Shown piece by piece: positions 24,591 to 35,142 of a stretch of DNA of 64,000 nucleotides. Location: assembly GCA_944472155.2 (NCBI GenBank), contig OX235279.1:178663868-178727867 (forward strand), in the 5' to 3' direction. How positions within the stretch are numbered: position 1 is the first letter of the stretch; each line of letters opens with the position of its first letter. Both the position numbers and the translations under genes were made by a program. This DNA is from Trichobilharzia szidati. Taxonomy: Eukaryota; Platyhelminthes; Trematoda; Strigeidida; Schistosomatidae. Under the pieces are notes generated by a model. That model saw nothing but the letters and a program-made list of their open reading frames with translations. It had not been told where the DNA came from and ran no database searches.

Positions 24591-25984
24591 TGAAACCCCT
24601 TATCAATACAGCACCCTGCTTGTTCAACGAAAGAGCCCTAGGTACAGAGTCAGTGCAAGATGTGTACACTAGGAACCCACACCGAACATATCTGGCTGGA
24701 GAGTACATCTATCCTGTTGGTAAACAAGTTGTTTTGGGTCTTTAGAAGCCTTCGAGAAATGTTCAAAGTTAAGTAAATGCTTTTTTTATTATTTTTTAAA
24801 ATAGTGAGGTAACCGCACTAGGTATAAACTCTACACATAATCCGCTTAATGACTGAGGCACGTGAACAATTTTAATATCTATCCAGGAAAGAGACACCAG
24901 GTTTGTGGATAATTATCCATTTAAAATGTCAGTAAGAGGATAACATAAAATATCCAAGCATTTTCTAAGGATAATAGCGGCCTCAGAATTTGGACCTAGG
25001 GCTTCGGTAGGTTTCAAGGACTGCAGACATTTAAGATCGTCTACATTAAAGCTACGGGAGCGATCATGAAGCCAGGAAAAAATACTCAGTTTGAAACCGA
25101 ATACAGGCAGAAGTTGATCTTGTTACAGTGAATAAGATATGTCTTAACCCAAGCAGATTATAAAATGAGGTATGCCTTACTTTATCGTGTAATGTATGCG
25201 TAGTGATATTCTGGCATTCTCACAGTTCGCTCAGGAAGCACTTTTTGCCAAGTCACACTTAGGTTGTCTGTTTCATGTATAAAATTGCACACTACTTAGG
25301 CTATTAAGTGATGATCTCTCAAATGGATGTTATTTGGGGAACAATCGAGGAGGTGATTATTGGGTTGACCTTGGTGCATACACGCTTTAAATCCTCTACA
25401 CTAACACATTTCCACTAAGACTCAGAATTTGCTCATATTATTATTACCATTTGTCCCCCGTAGTTTCGATTGGAGCATAAGCCTTCAGGAGTAAATGCAT
25501 CACCATTACACTTGGTTCAATGCCATCATTCTTAACTAACCTCACAACTACCCAACATTCTCCATTTCATCTTCCTCTACCTGACTTACTCCAAGCCACT
25601 CTCCTAATCAAGCCCAACTTGTCGCTTCCTCTTTCTGATTCACTTAACAGCCTGAGGTCACTCGACGATTTCTCTACAGCATTTCCAATCAGTCTCCATT
25701 TCCTTCAGTAAATTTATTGGTTAGACAGTAGGTTGTTGAACTATTCGCTGGATTCTAGAGTTCCTTGTTGTCTTTCCTTTATGACCGTTCATTTGGTCTT
25801 CAGTATACAGGCAGTACAGTGGCCTGTTTAATACACTTTTCATGACCTACGTGTCAAGTCCCTGAAATACGTACAAGTACTAACTGAGCTGAAACCAATG
25901 TGGGAAATTCGGATGCTCCTTCTTGTGTTAAGTATCATATTTGGATCTCCAAATTTATTTCTGAGTAGTGGAAAGCTACTTTAA
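24591..25984. other. 1.4 kb with no supported feature
   Basis: AT-rich, with a poly-T run near 24780. No frame longer than about 60 codons resembles a known protein. Some of it may be decayed LINE sequence continuing from 24590, but I cannot show it. Confidence 0.4.
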
Positions 25985-26640
25985 TTTCAAGATCTGATCC
26001 TGAATTGTTAATGGAACTATTTGGAACTGACTTTCCTAAAAGCTACTCTTGCAGAAGACGACTTCCTAAGCCAATTTACTGTCAAAACACTCAAGATAAG
26101 CAATCAAAACTGATTACTAAATCAGCCCCAGAGAAAATTGTCCTTTTTGATTTGGAATTCAAAGGTGACAAGGCTTCAGAAACGTTCAGAATTTGTTCTT
26201 CCCAAGTCCGTAAGACATTCTTTGCTGCAAAGGTACAAGTGTCCTTCACCTACCGTATTTTGTTCGCCGTCTGTGTAAAGATAAGCTACCTCATATGGCA
26301 GCCTCCGTGTATAACGATCAGTTCACTTGATCTTGTGGATCGTGGCACGTTGGTCAAAGTCAGAGAATGCTTTGCACTCAGATACGAGAACATAGTCCAT
26401 CACGGTTTTACAAGGGAGGAAGGAAGGGTGTGAGAAGCTGTATCCTGGAACTCTTGGTCGACTTCCATCATTCAGCTAAGCCCAACCATGATTTTAAGAT
26501 CAACAATCAAATTCATGCTAATTTTCAGCATTCTTTTCGTTCCGAAGTTCTAAAGACAGTGGAGACCTTGGTCATTCATGAATTCAACTTATACCACCTC
26601 TGTATACAAAAGAAGTGCATACAGTTCCTATTTTGACTTT
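25985..26640 (+). pseudogene. Penelope-like element C-terminal fragment (GIY-YIG region, frameshifted)
   Basis: Recognised by comparison with better copies here (31889-32617, 35143-35547). EFKGDKASETFRI matches DFKGDLLSDVLKR, RKTFFAAKVQVSF matches RRTFFAATLRVVF, and the last frame ends LYHLCIQKKCIQFLF, matching the shared C-terminus CIQKKxxQxL. The central CG..YIGR core is degraded (LVKVRECFALRYENIVHH) and the frame shifts near 26370 and 26430. Only the 3' end of the element survives. Confidence 0.65.
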
Positions 26641-26679
26641 GATCATAGAGAAATAAAAACACTTATTTATTTTTCAACA

Positions 26680-26872
26680 GTTGGTTTGTAAGCATTAGAT
26701 TTGGTTTCTACGAGTTGATCACAGACTGTTATCAGATAGAGAACCATTGAAAAGCAGGGAGTACTGTACAGCTGTTTCATTCTAGTTTGGGAATCATCGG
26801 CAGTACTCACCCACTGGAGTTCGAACCCAGGACCTTCCGGTAAGAGTCTGCGATCAACTTGAAAATTAATCT
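26680..26872 (-). mobile_element. Smalpha-like SINE (family 2), tRNA-like head plus hammerhead, minus strand
   Basis: On the minus strand, a tRNA-like B box (GGTTCGAAC) is followed by a hammerhead-like module and then a tail reading AATGGTTCTCT. The same order recurs at 27214-27360, 54468-54720, 56385-56705 and 58650-58850. Edges are approximate. Confidence 0.65.
26761..26806 (-). ncRNA. Hammerhead ribozyme relic in SINE family 2
   Basis: Minus strand order: stem I GTACTG, core CCGATGA (canonical CUGAUGA with U4 changed to C), a short stem II, GAA, the palindromic stem III ACAGCTGT, cleavage base A, then CAGTAC, which pairs perfectly (6 bp) with the first stem I strand. The U4C change should reduce or abolish cleavage. 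Everything else is retained. Confidence 0.7.
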
Positions 26873-27011
26873 GATGTTCGCTAGTGACTTGCTATAGGAC
26901 GGAGTTTCCTGGATTCCTAGTGAGAAGTTGTGACCAGTGACGTCCATCCAGTCAAGTGTAAGGATGGATGTTCCACCGATGACATCAGTTGGTGGTCGCG
27001 CTAAATTGATT

Positions 27012-27213
27012 TTGACTTGATTTTAATTATAGCTTGAAACCATACAGTATTTTTGGTACAAGTGTGGAATTTTCAGCATGTGATATCCGTAGCCCAAATT
27101 TTGCAGGCCGACCATTTATATCAGGTGTACGCCGGTATAGGATCGAACCGCTGACCATGTGCATGGTCAGCGAGAGTACTAACCATTGTGCTACCGATGC
27201 ACACGAATTAGCA
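27012..27213 (-). mobile_element. SINE family 1 (tRNA-headed), inserted in a family 2 SINE
   Basis: Minus strand: tRNA-like head ending in a B box (GGTTCGATCC), then the body CCGATATC, GGTCGGCCTGCAAAATTTGG and TGCTGAAAATTCCA, and an AT-rich 3' tail. The best copy is at 41792-41992. It splits a plus-strand family 2 SINE between GTCGCGCTAAATTG and CGAATTAGCAG. Confidence 0.8.
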
Positions 27214-27302
27214 GAAGTTAGAATTCATGGACTGGCCATTGAATCAAGTATATGAGCCTGCATTGTAACCGGAAGCTCCTGCGTTCGAACCACAGTGGAT
27301 GC

Positions 27303-27348
27303 GTACTGCCGAGGATTCCCAAACTAGGATGAAACAACTGTCCGGCAC
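27303..27348 (+). ncRNA. Hammerhead ribozyme relic in SINE family 2
   Basis: Order GTACTG, core CCGAGGA (U4C), stem II TTCC/GGAT (three pairs), GAA, ACAACTGT (ACA/TGT still pair, palindrome broken), C, CGGCAC. Stem I keeps four of six pairs. Probably inactive. Confidence 0.65.
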
Positions 27349-27583
27349 TCCCTGGTTTCCAATGGTTCTCTAACTTATTTATTTGCTATTCGCTTTATTT
27401 ATTTACTTAATTCCCTAATTTTCACCACTGTTATTACTTTTGTTTTTACTTTGAACAGTTTCCGGTGTTATTTCACTTGTCTTATTTATTGTCTTCAGTC
27501 GATTTGTTCTTGGTAATGTTAAATTCCAACTTATCAAACTTCTTGCCATGTTACAATGTGTTTTATTTGTCTAATAGCATCAT

Positions 27584-27735
27584 TTACCCTATCATAGATA
27601 AGATTTTATTTTGGTAAACCACATAGTGTTATACAGTGATATGAACTGATGACGTTTCGGGCACAAACTATTGCTCATAAAAATATCAAGTATAATGGAG
27701 TTATACTCTACCACAGTGCACAAGTTTTATACTTA
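27584..27735. repeat. PLE pseudo-LTR-like segment
   Basis: Shares ATAAGATTTTATTTTG, AACTGATGACGTTTCG and GCACAAACTATTGCTCAT with 28719-28912, and in reverse complement with 60592-60765. It ends with ATGGAGTTATACTCTACCAC and AGTGCACAAGTTTTATACTT, a junction motif seen at most PLE ends here. Confidence 0.6.
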
Positions 27736-28718
27736 TAGCACTATTAACCCTTTTAATTTTGTATTCCTTCCTAAGATATATACATTCTACGAACTGTTAT
27801 ATATATATGTATATACGATTATACAGCTTGATAATAAGTTCATGGTAAAAAGTCCCTTCACTGATTGTAGCGTTCTTTATATATCACTTCACTGGATCCT
27901 GCGAAGACAAGTATATATATATAGGTCATTCCATGTGTATTCTGTCTGAAAGGGTTCAAGAAAACTATCCCTCGTCAACTGTGTTATTTATATAACACTT
28001 CTACCTTGAGATTTTTGTACACAGGCTGATTACATCGCTCCCTGCCCAAAACCCTGCATCATAGGGTTGTTGTGTTCATACTTTTTTTCGAGAATACGAA
28101 TCACTCGACTTGACTGTTTACTGAACTTTGAAGGTGTTGAACTTTCTTCATTTGTTTTTGCATGAAATATCATATTATTCTAAACCTTATGTTGATATTT
28201 CTGCTGCCAGCCTGGCAGTATATGTTCCTGTTGTTCACCAGTTAGATTCTGCTTGTATGAATAGCTCTCTACTTGCAATTATTTGACAAATTTCTTCAAA
28301 TATTCTCACACTGAACCTTTTTCGTCGTAGTCTTATATCATATTAACTTTACGAAAAGTCTTTTTTATTCGACCTACTCCATAAGGAGGTTGAGACTTTC
28401 CGTTATACAACTCAACCTGTTCTTTTCCAGTTTATTAATTTTTTAATATTCTATCCAGCCTACTTTATTGTTTCTCCTTATTCTCATCTGGACTCGTGCA
28501 AAAAGAGATTATCTCCTGCTGTGCTGGACTTTGAAAGCTCTAAACACGATTAAGTGATTGGCTTTGGTGCGAATAACTGAAACTATTACTGGTGGACATT
28601 CAAATTTCTGCGAGAACTCGGCTATTTTGTCATCCATCTCGTTGTATACTGAACACTCTGTTCTTCATTTACTTACACGTTCTTCTCAGTTATTCCTTAA
28701 GGAAAAAGACTAGAAGCG
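27736..28718. other. About 1 kb, mostly unassigned
   Basis: At 27810-27870 the string CGATTATACAGCTTGATAAT is a decayed copy of the 3' end of the second PLE group (compare 32903 and 53606). The rest is AT-rich. A short minus-strand frame around 28550-28650 reads KIAEFSQKFECPPVIVSVI but has stops on both sides and I do not recognise it. Confidence 0.4.
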
Positions 28719-28912
28719 TTTTCTGATATAAGTATAAGACTTAAGCACTGTGCTAGAGCATAACTCCATTATGGATAAGATTTTATTTTGATAAAGTGTC
28801 ACACAGTGTTGGCATACAGTAATATTAACTGATGCCACCACGTTTCGAGCACAAACTATTGCCACTCATAATCATATCAAGGCACTACTCACACAACTTT
28901 TTTACTTCATTT
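28719..28912. repeat. PLE pseudo-LTR-like segment
   Basis: Begins with the end motif ATAAGACTTAAGCACTGTGC, then GATAAGATTTTATTTTGATA, CACACAGTGTT, CACGTTTCGAGCACAAACTA and CTCATAATCATATCAAGG. This is the reverse complement of the pLTR at 60592-60765. It contains a hammerhead-like GAAAC block on the minus strand. Confidence 0.65.
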
Positions 28913-29109
28913 ATATACATGAGTGGAACTGATGATTAGACATTTGAATAAAAATCAATATAGGATAATGTAGATTCAGAATTATTAATATGAGTGTTAT
29001 TGATCAGTTACAATCAGATGGGAAATAAGACGAGTGTTTTTATAGTCAAAATAAGTAACTTTTAGAATGTTGTGATGTGCTTGAATTGAAATAGAACTTT
29101 AAGATTATG

Positions 29110-29305
29110 ATGATATTAGATGGTTGGAGGCAATCGGCAGGAAGCCTTGGACCTAGGTTTCATGCTAGTTGGCACTCTTCAGCAAGGCGTATCTGCATCT
29201 TTGAAGGAACCCATGTCCCTTCTGAGATTCGAACCCGCGTTACCCAGTGCTGCAGTCAGAGACGTTACCACTGAGCTATTCAGGTTTGGTTTAAAAAAAA
29301 GCATT
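29110..29305 (-). mobile_element. tRNA-headed SINE, family 3, carrying an intact-looking hammerhead
   Basis: Minus strand: a Pol III A box (TAGCTCAGTGG), a tRNA-like middle, a B box (GGTTCGAATC), a spacer, then a complete hammerhead at 29188-29144 and a short tail. The head keeps the features needed for Pol III transcription. A diverged relative lies at 56760-57010. Confidence 0.8.
29144..29188 (-). ncRNA. Complete type I hammerhead ribozyme
   Basis: All conserved elements are present in 45 nt on the minus strand, in order: stem I GCCTTG (29188-29183); core CTGAAGA (29182-29176); stem II GTGC/GCAT with loop CAACTA, three Watson-Crick pairs and one G-T; GAA (29161-29159); stem III ACCTAGGT, self-complementary; cleavage base C (29150); then CAAGGC (29149-29144), which pairs with GCCTTG in all six positions. 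The self-complementary stem III fits the minimal schistosome-type hammerhead, which works best as a dimer. No conserved core base is missing. Confidence 0.88.
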
Positions 29306-29469
29306 AAAATGTTCAGAATTCCATTCCCACCCTCCCACCTCAAGCTGGGCACAGCGTTGGTGATCATAGCCCCAAACGAGCAGAGGAGTCTTCTGGTGCT
29401 TAGGTGATGTCTCGATGGTCTTTACTAGCAAGTACTACTGGCTAATATGTGAGTGGTTCTCGACTATTT

Positions 29470-29855
29470 ATATCAGTTATTGTAGTTATTATTCCCTTGA
29501 GTTCCAAGTGGAACCAAAGGCTTCAGCAGCACATCTCCTCTTTGTCCTGCTCTCTCCGGTCCTCTCCAACTCGCCCCACAATTGTCATTGTCTCCTCCCT
29601 TGATCTTCTCAGCATCAACGTCGCACATCCAACTAACCGTTCCCCGTTCAGGCTCCACTCCAGCGATGACCTGGCTCGCAGTTTCACTCGAAGGTATTCT
29701 CAGTATGTGTCCGATCTATCTAGTTTTCCAAGAGTTCCTTGTAACTAATTCTTTCTGGCCATTTGATACTCAGTATGAATCATGTGCCAAGTTTCTGGCC
29801 CATTTAGCAAAAATGACTGACTTAACACTGATGTCGAAAATCCGAATCTTGTTTA
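29470..29855 (-). mobile_element. RTE-clade LINE, 3' fragment
   Basis: Minus-strand C-terminal coding remnants and a 3' tail beginning at the ATT-rich end. It matches the more complete neighbour at 29856 in the same order: the WNP...R-rich tail, a cysteine-poor Trp-rich segment and the target-proximal tail. It is a separate 5'-truncated insertion. Confidence 0.7.
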
Positions 29856-31222
29856 TTATTATTATTGTTCCCTTGGGTTCATAGTGGAAAATTGGGCTTC
29901 AACTGCACGCCTCCACTTACTTCTGTCTTGTGCTGTATTTTCCACTTGCATCCATATTAATCCATACTGTTTCAACTCTTCTTCACACGATCTCCTCCAT
30001 GTCTCCCTTCGACGTCCCACTCGCCGCTTCCTTTTCGGGTTCCACTCGAGCACTAGCCTGACGCGCGATGTCACCCAACGGCCTCCTCAGCGAGTGTCCA
30101 ATCCATCTCCAATTTCTCCTGCATATTTGTTGGGCGATTGGTTCTTACTTTGTTTGTTCCCATAGCTTCTTGTTGGTGATTCTTTCCGGCCATCTGATCT
30201 TCAGTATAGAACGAAGACAGCTGTTGATAAAGGTCTGTAACAGGCTGTTGGAAATATTCTTTGTCACCCGCCAAGTTTCTGATCCATCCGTATAGAAGAA
30301 CTGACTGACTTGACGTTTGTATTGGAAATCCGAATTTTGTTGTTGAGTGTGGCTGAGTGACGAAGATTTGCAGATTGGTTTCAGGTTGATGAATGTGTGT
30401 CTTGCCTTTCCGATTCTCGATTTGACATCCTCGTCCCTCCGTTCCTCCTGTAGTTGAGACAATGCTCCCTAGATAAGTGAAAGAAGTAACCTCTTTCAAA
30501 TCCCTCCTGTTGATGGTGATTGGCGCTGGATGTTGCTGTTGTTGTTGGTTGGTTATTTTCATAACCTCCGTCTTGTCTATGTTCACCTGGATGGAGTCCT
30601 GTCTTTGCTGCTTCTTCGACCAGTTTGTCGGTTTTCGCTTGTAAGTCTTCGATCTTGTGTGACATCAAACATAAATCATCCACGCGCGAAATCCAGGTCT
30701 TCTAGGTTCTTCACGTCGGTCCAGGATATCCCTGTCTTCTCGTTTCCCACTGTCTGACGCATAATCCAGTCCACCACAATTAGGAATATCATTGGTGATA
30801 ATAAGCACCCTTGTCTGACTCCTGTGTTTACTCCAAACGCCTCGCTGAGTTTTCCGTTGTGGATCACTTGACATGTGCCGTTGTCGTACAGCTGTTGAAT
30901 AAGGTTGATGAATATTTGGGGTACGCTGTAGTACTTGAGTAGTTTCCAAATTACTTCGCGGTCGACGCTGTCGAAGGCCTTCTCAAAGGCTATAAAGTTG
31001 AGGTAGAGGTTTGATTGCCATTCCATGCTTTGTTCGATGATGATGCGTAGAGTTGCAATTTGGTCAGAACATGATTTGCTTTTCCTGAATCCAGCTTGTT
31101 CTGGTCGGAGTTCTGTATCCAGTGCGTGCTTTATTCTCTCCAGGATGATGCGACTCAGGATTTTACTTGGCGTTGACAGGAGCATGATTCCTCGCCAGTT
31201 CTTGCAGAGTTTGTTGTTTATG
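29856..31222 (-). pseudogene. RTE-clade (SR2-like) LINE reverse transcriptase, frameshifted
   Basis: Minus-strand frames read in order: NWRGIMLLSTPSKILSRIIL, LRPEQAGFRKSKSCSDQIAT, FIAFEKAFDSVDREVIWK, VIHNGKLSEAFGVNTGVRQG, CLLSPMIFLIVVDWIMRQTV, then DLCLMSHKIEDLQAKTDKLV, TFINLKP, and the C-terminal LEWNPKRKRRVGRRRETWRR. A 4-bp insertion at the catalytic block turns DFADDL into DFARG plus a shifted frame near 30683. Further frameshifts lie near 30380 and 30150. The 3' end has the short ATT-rich tail of RTE elements at about 29845-29856. 5'-truncated; no endonuclease remains. Confidence 0.85.
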
Positions 31223-31888
31223 CTGAGTGAAAAAGATCTCGACACTAATTTCAGAATGACTGAGACATGCCTAGCCTTTCCAATTCTGGTTTTGATACCG
31301 TTATCCGTTCCGACTACTTGTAACGGGAACGATGCTGCCTAGATAAGTGAAGGCAGGAAGTGATCTCTTTGAAAATTCACTTCGTTGATGGTGGTTGGTG
31401 CTTATCACCATTGCTGGTTGGCTATTTTGATCACCTCCCTCCTCGCTATGTTCACTTGAAGTCCTGTCTTCACTACCAGCCTCTTCTTACAATTTGTTAG
31501 TTTTCGTCTGGAAATCTTCGAGGTTATTCGACATTAAACATAAATCATCTGCGAAATCCAGATGTTCTACAGTCTTCTGATCGGTACAGCATATTTCTGT
31601 CTTCTCATTCTCAGGGTCTGATGCATAATCCAGTCCACCACAATTAGGAATATTGTCGGTATTAATAGGTAGCCTCGTCTTACTCTTGTATTAACTTCAA
31701 AGGCTTCACTGAGTTTTCCGTTGTGGATTACTTGACATGTGATACTGTCATATTAGTTGTTGAATGAACTTGATAAAGATTTTGACACTGCACGCCATAG
31801 TGTTGAAGTAGTGTACAAATTGCTTCGTGGTGAATGCTGTTGAAGGCTGCAGCTGTAAAAGCTTGTCAGTTGGCCGTTCCATGTAGGT
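31218..31888 (-). pseudogene. Second RTE copy, internal RT region
   Basis: Repeats the segment from the DLCLMSH block up to the KAFDSVD block of its neighbour, but much more mutated. The junction with the first copy shares GCTGAGTGA (about 31221), which serves as the boundary. It breaks off at 31888, where a PLE begins, and similar RTE sequence resumes at 33005. Confidence 0.7.
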
Positions 31889-33004
31889 TTCCTACGGATG
31901 GACCTGAGTACCAATCAGTCGAAAAAGAAACCTAATAAAATCTCTTGCCACTCGCATCCGACGCATCTGCAGCTCTGATACCATGGAAGAAGAACTAAAC
32001 TTCCTGAAAGAAGTCTTCATACAAAACGGTTACCCATCAAGATTCGTAGACAAAAACATCAAACAAAAAATCCAAAAGCAAGAGACAGCATCCGTGCCAA
32101 AAAGATACTTTATATGAACCCTGACTTCAAAGGTGACCTACTCAGTGATGTCCTTAAAAGGAGAATCACCACCTCTTTAAGAAGAACTTTCTTTGCAGCA
32201 ACATTAAGAGTAGTGTTCTCTAGTCACCCGCTGATCTGCAGAAGCCCAAAAGACAAGATCCCGCACCTGACCACTTCTATGTGTATAAATCAGTTCACCT
32301 GTTGCTGTGGAGCCAGGTACATCGGTCGTTCAACGCGCATCCTGTCAAAAAGGGTCAAAGAACACTATTCAGCGTGGCTACAGAAAGGAAGTGATGGCTC
32401 CATAAGTAGTGCAATAATAGAACACCTCGTCAACACTGGTCATTCCATCTCAACAAACGCCTGCTCCTTCAGAGTAATCTACAAAGTGAAGGACAGCCTT
32501 CCAAAGACAATGCGTTTCCGTCTTCTTTGCATTGCAGAAGCCGTAGCCATTAAGCTAGAGGAACCAGAACTGTGCATACAAAAGAAAATTATTCAACCAC
32601 TTCAACTCTCATTGTAACAGCTCCGGTGATATGACTTAACTTTTGTTTGTATGCTTATTTTTCTACTTAAAACCCTTGTGTAATTCCGTATATTTTGTTT
32701 CCATGTACACCTTGAGTACAACTCTTTCATCAAACTATTCATGTTATTACGTAACTCTTCTTTAACAATCGTTTGTGACAACTCATTACTTTTGTTACTA
32801 CTCTCTTTTATCAGCATCCACTTCACCTGAACTTATATATTGTATTTCCGTTTGACAATTTTCATGTACACAAACATACAAAACAACCATATATATTTGC
32901 GATTATACAGCTATGAAAATGAATTCGATGCCGAAAAGAGACTCTTCGTTGAACTACTGGTCTTCTGTCTATTAATATTCAAATGGGAATTTTTCATGAA
33001 TTTT
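31889..33004 (+). pseudogene. PLE C-terminal part with GIY-YIG endonuclease and 3' UTR
   Basis: Starts in RT C-terminal coding (MEEELNFLKEVFIQNGYPSR, then FVDKNIKQKIQKQ). After a frameshift near 32100 the ORF 32114-32617 reads NPDFKGDLLSDVLKRRITTS, RRTFFAATLRVVFSS, then the GIY-YIG core CINQFTCCCGARYIGRST, RILSKRVKEHYSAWLQKG, SSAIIEHLVNTGHSI and the end CIQKKIIQPLQLSL. The CG-x-YIGR motif, catalytic-type Arg and Glu (IIEH) are present. Its 3' UTR ends with CGATTATACAGCTATGAAAA, shared with 53606. It is flanked by RTE sequence on both sides, so it probably inserted into one RTE copy. Confidence 0.85.
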
Positions 33005-33470
33005 CAAAATCGATGAAGTCGACGTAGAGGTTTGACTGCCACTCTAAGCTTTATTGGACTTTGATGCGCAGAGTTGCAATTCGATCCGCATGTTATTTGC
33101 CTTTCCAGAATCCAGCTTGTTCCAGACTGGTGGTTTTCTGCATCCAGGGCACTTTATATTCTCCCAAGGATGACCCAACTTAGTATTTTACTTAGCATGA
33201 GCAGGAGCATTAACCCGCGCCATCTGTCGCACACGCCTAAGTCACGCTTCTTTGACAGTTTGATAAGGTGGTGTTACTTCCAATCAGTTAGCACCTTTCT
33301 TTCCTTCCAAATGTTTTGCAATATTTACGTAAGAATAACCTCTGAAGTCTCTGGATCCGTTTTAAGTGCTTCAGAAGTAATACCGTCCAGTTTCGCTGTC
33401 TGAGCGGTCTTCAGTAGCCTGGTTGCATTAGGGGGGATTGTAGCAGTAATATATTGCAGTATGCCTTTAT
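33005..33470 (-). pseudogene. RTE LINE RT, N-terminal part
   Basis: Minus strand reads RLLKTAQTAKLDGITSEALK, corresponding to the KAxGxDGIxxEALK block of RTE RTs. Further down are degraded equivalents of the NWRG, QAGFR and KAFDSVD blocks. It overlaps the broken end of 31218-31888 by about 45 bp. It is either the other half of that copy or a separate copy. Confidence 0.65.
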
Positions 33471-34311
33471 GCTTGCCTTCCTGAGTGCCATTAGTGGTAC
33501 CAAGCAGATCATAAATTGTGATTTGAATAATTTCTGTTTCCGAAAGAAACTGTGGGGAAATTCCACCTGGAACTGTGTAAACTGAAAGACTCAAATTACT
33601 TTTCAAATTACAAATTTTTAATTCACTGTGCTACCGGAACACCCAGCTGCATTGTAGGTATCCTTCACCTGGAAAATAAATTCATGTGATTCAGCAAAGA
33701 GACACATTGTCAAGCTGTATAAGTGCAATATGTATATATATACTATTTTTGATAAAATATCTGTGGTCATAATCATAGTTGCACACGAAGCGATAACGAA
33801 ATAATTTCAGTAGATTATGAAACAGTTCACAACACGTTTAAATCTTAGAAAGGTGTTTAGAATTAGTAAGATTCTTTGCCAAGTCCAAACAATGATCAGG
33901 TGAATTGAGCAATCCAAAGTTTCCATTTATGGAAAAGTTATGTGGATGACACTTTTTATTAGCTACAGTTTTTGTGTTTTGAATAATATATTCAATGCAC
34001 TGAATAGTTGCCATCCAGCGATAAAATTCATACTTGAAATGGAGAAGCAGTTTAATGCTGATTCTCATGTTGTGAAACTATCGTCGAGCAGTTGTTAGGA
34101 TCCTGGGGAGATTGATCTATCGCAACGTCTAATGGAATAGTCTGCTAAGTTCCCATTGGTCGGGAAAGTAGCTTGACTCTTTCACTTACTATTCGTATTT
34201 GGCACATATATACTATTGATACTGTGGATAAGGAATCGAATTTTCTAAGGAAAATTCTTATCGGAAATAATATCCGCCGCCTTTTACTGACAAAAATCTA
34301 TGAAGTGTGAT
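33471..34311. other. About 840 bp without supported feature
   Basis: AT-rich sequence. The minus-strand frame at 33838-34068 (76 codons) has no recognisable motif. A (GT)n run of about 23 bp at 34312-34335 precedes the next PLE fragment. Confidence 0.4.
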
Positions 34312-34334
34312 TCTATGTGTGTGTGTGTGTGTGT

Positions 34335-34945
34335 GAACCTTAAATTCAAAGGTGACTCAGCTATGGACATCCTTAAAAGATGGACCTCGCAGTCCCTGAA
34401 AATGATGTTTGCTGCAACATTGTTGAGAATACCGTTTTCTAGACGACCATTTCTGATGAATAACATGAAGGACATGACCCCGAAGTTGTGTGTGCTCACC
34501 AGTTCACCTGCCTTCTTAGAGTTAGGTATATCTGTCGTTCGATGCCAGATTTGTTCAAGAATGTGCACGAACACCATCTCGTAAATAATGCTTACCTTAT
34601 CTCTGTTTTACTTTTTTATTTTTGACTACAGCTTGATTCTACACCGTATTTTTTTGTACAGGCATGGAATTTTCAGCATGTGATATCGGTAGCCCAAATT
34701 TTGCAGGCCGACCATAGATATCAGGTGTGAGTCGGCAAGGGATCGAACCCCGGACCATGTGTATGGTCGGCGAGAATCCTAACCACAGCCTCTTCCTTGA
34801 AAGTTACCTGTAAAGTAAACATCACCTACCAACATCATTACGTGTTCGACTCATCTGTACTGCTGAGGCCTTGGTCACTGTAACAGAAATGCCAGACTTT
34901 TGTATACATAAGAAGTCTGTTCAACCACTCCTTTTTTCATTATCT
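34335..34945 (+). pseudogene. PLE C-terminal fragment split by a SINE
   Basis: The left part reads NLKFKGDSAMDILKRWTSQS, MMFAATLLRIPFSRRPF and then, in another frame, RSMPDLFKNVHEHHL, equivalent to RSTRILSKRVKEHY. It stops at about 34613. After a family 1 SINE the PLE resumes at 34789 and ends DFCIHKKSVQPLLFSLS, the expected C-terminus. Frameshifted and inactive. Confidence 0.75.
34614..34788 (-). mobile_element. SINE family 1 inserted into a PLE fragment
   Basis: Minus strand: B box GGTTCGATCC, GACCATACACATGGTC hairpin, body GGTCGGCCTGCAAAATTTGG and GCTGAAAATTCCATGCC, then the A/T tail. The A-box end of the head (the GTGGCACAGTGG part) is missing, so it is truncated at its 5' end. Confidence 0.8.
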
Positions 34946-35142
34946 TAACCCGTCAATGCTAAACTACTAAAACTCCCATTCCTACTTTGGTTCCATTTAT
35001 TTTCCATATTGTTTATTCAGTGTGTATATGTATCCAGTGTTATTTCGATTGTTATTATTATTATTATTACTATTTTCACTTTGAAAAATTTCCCGTATAG
35101 TCGAACTTGTCAACCATTATTTAATTAAACCAACCTGATGTT

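Larger units (their letters stand above)
26873..27360 (+). mobile_element. Smalpha-like SINE (family 2), interrupted by a family 1 SINE
   Basis: The left part (26873-27011) carries GATGTTCGCTAGTGACTTG and AGTGAGAAGTTGTGACCAGT, as in the upstream body of the copy at 54291-54720. After a family 1 SINE, the right part resumes at 27214 with GCAGAAGTTAGAATTCATGG, the tRNA-like head with B box CGTTCGAACC, and a hammerhead relic. Confidence 0.7.

Noticed and set aside
29230..29305. tRNA gene on the minus strand
   Set aside because: Good A and B boxes, but no closed acceptor stem and a hammerhead follows; it is the head of a SINE.
33838..34068. 76-codon minus-strand ORF as a gene
   Set aside because: No motif, no splice context, AT-rich composition.
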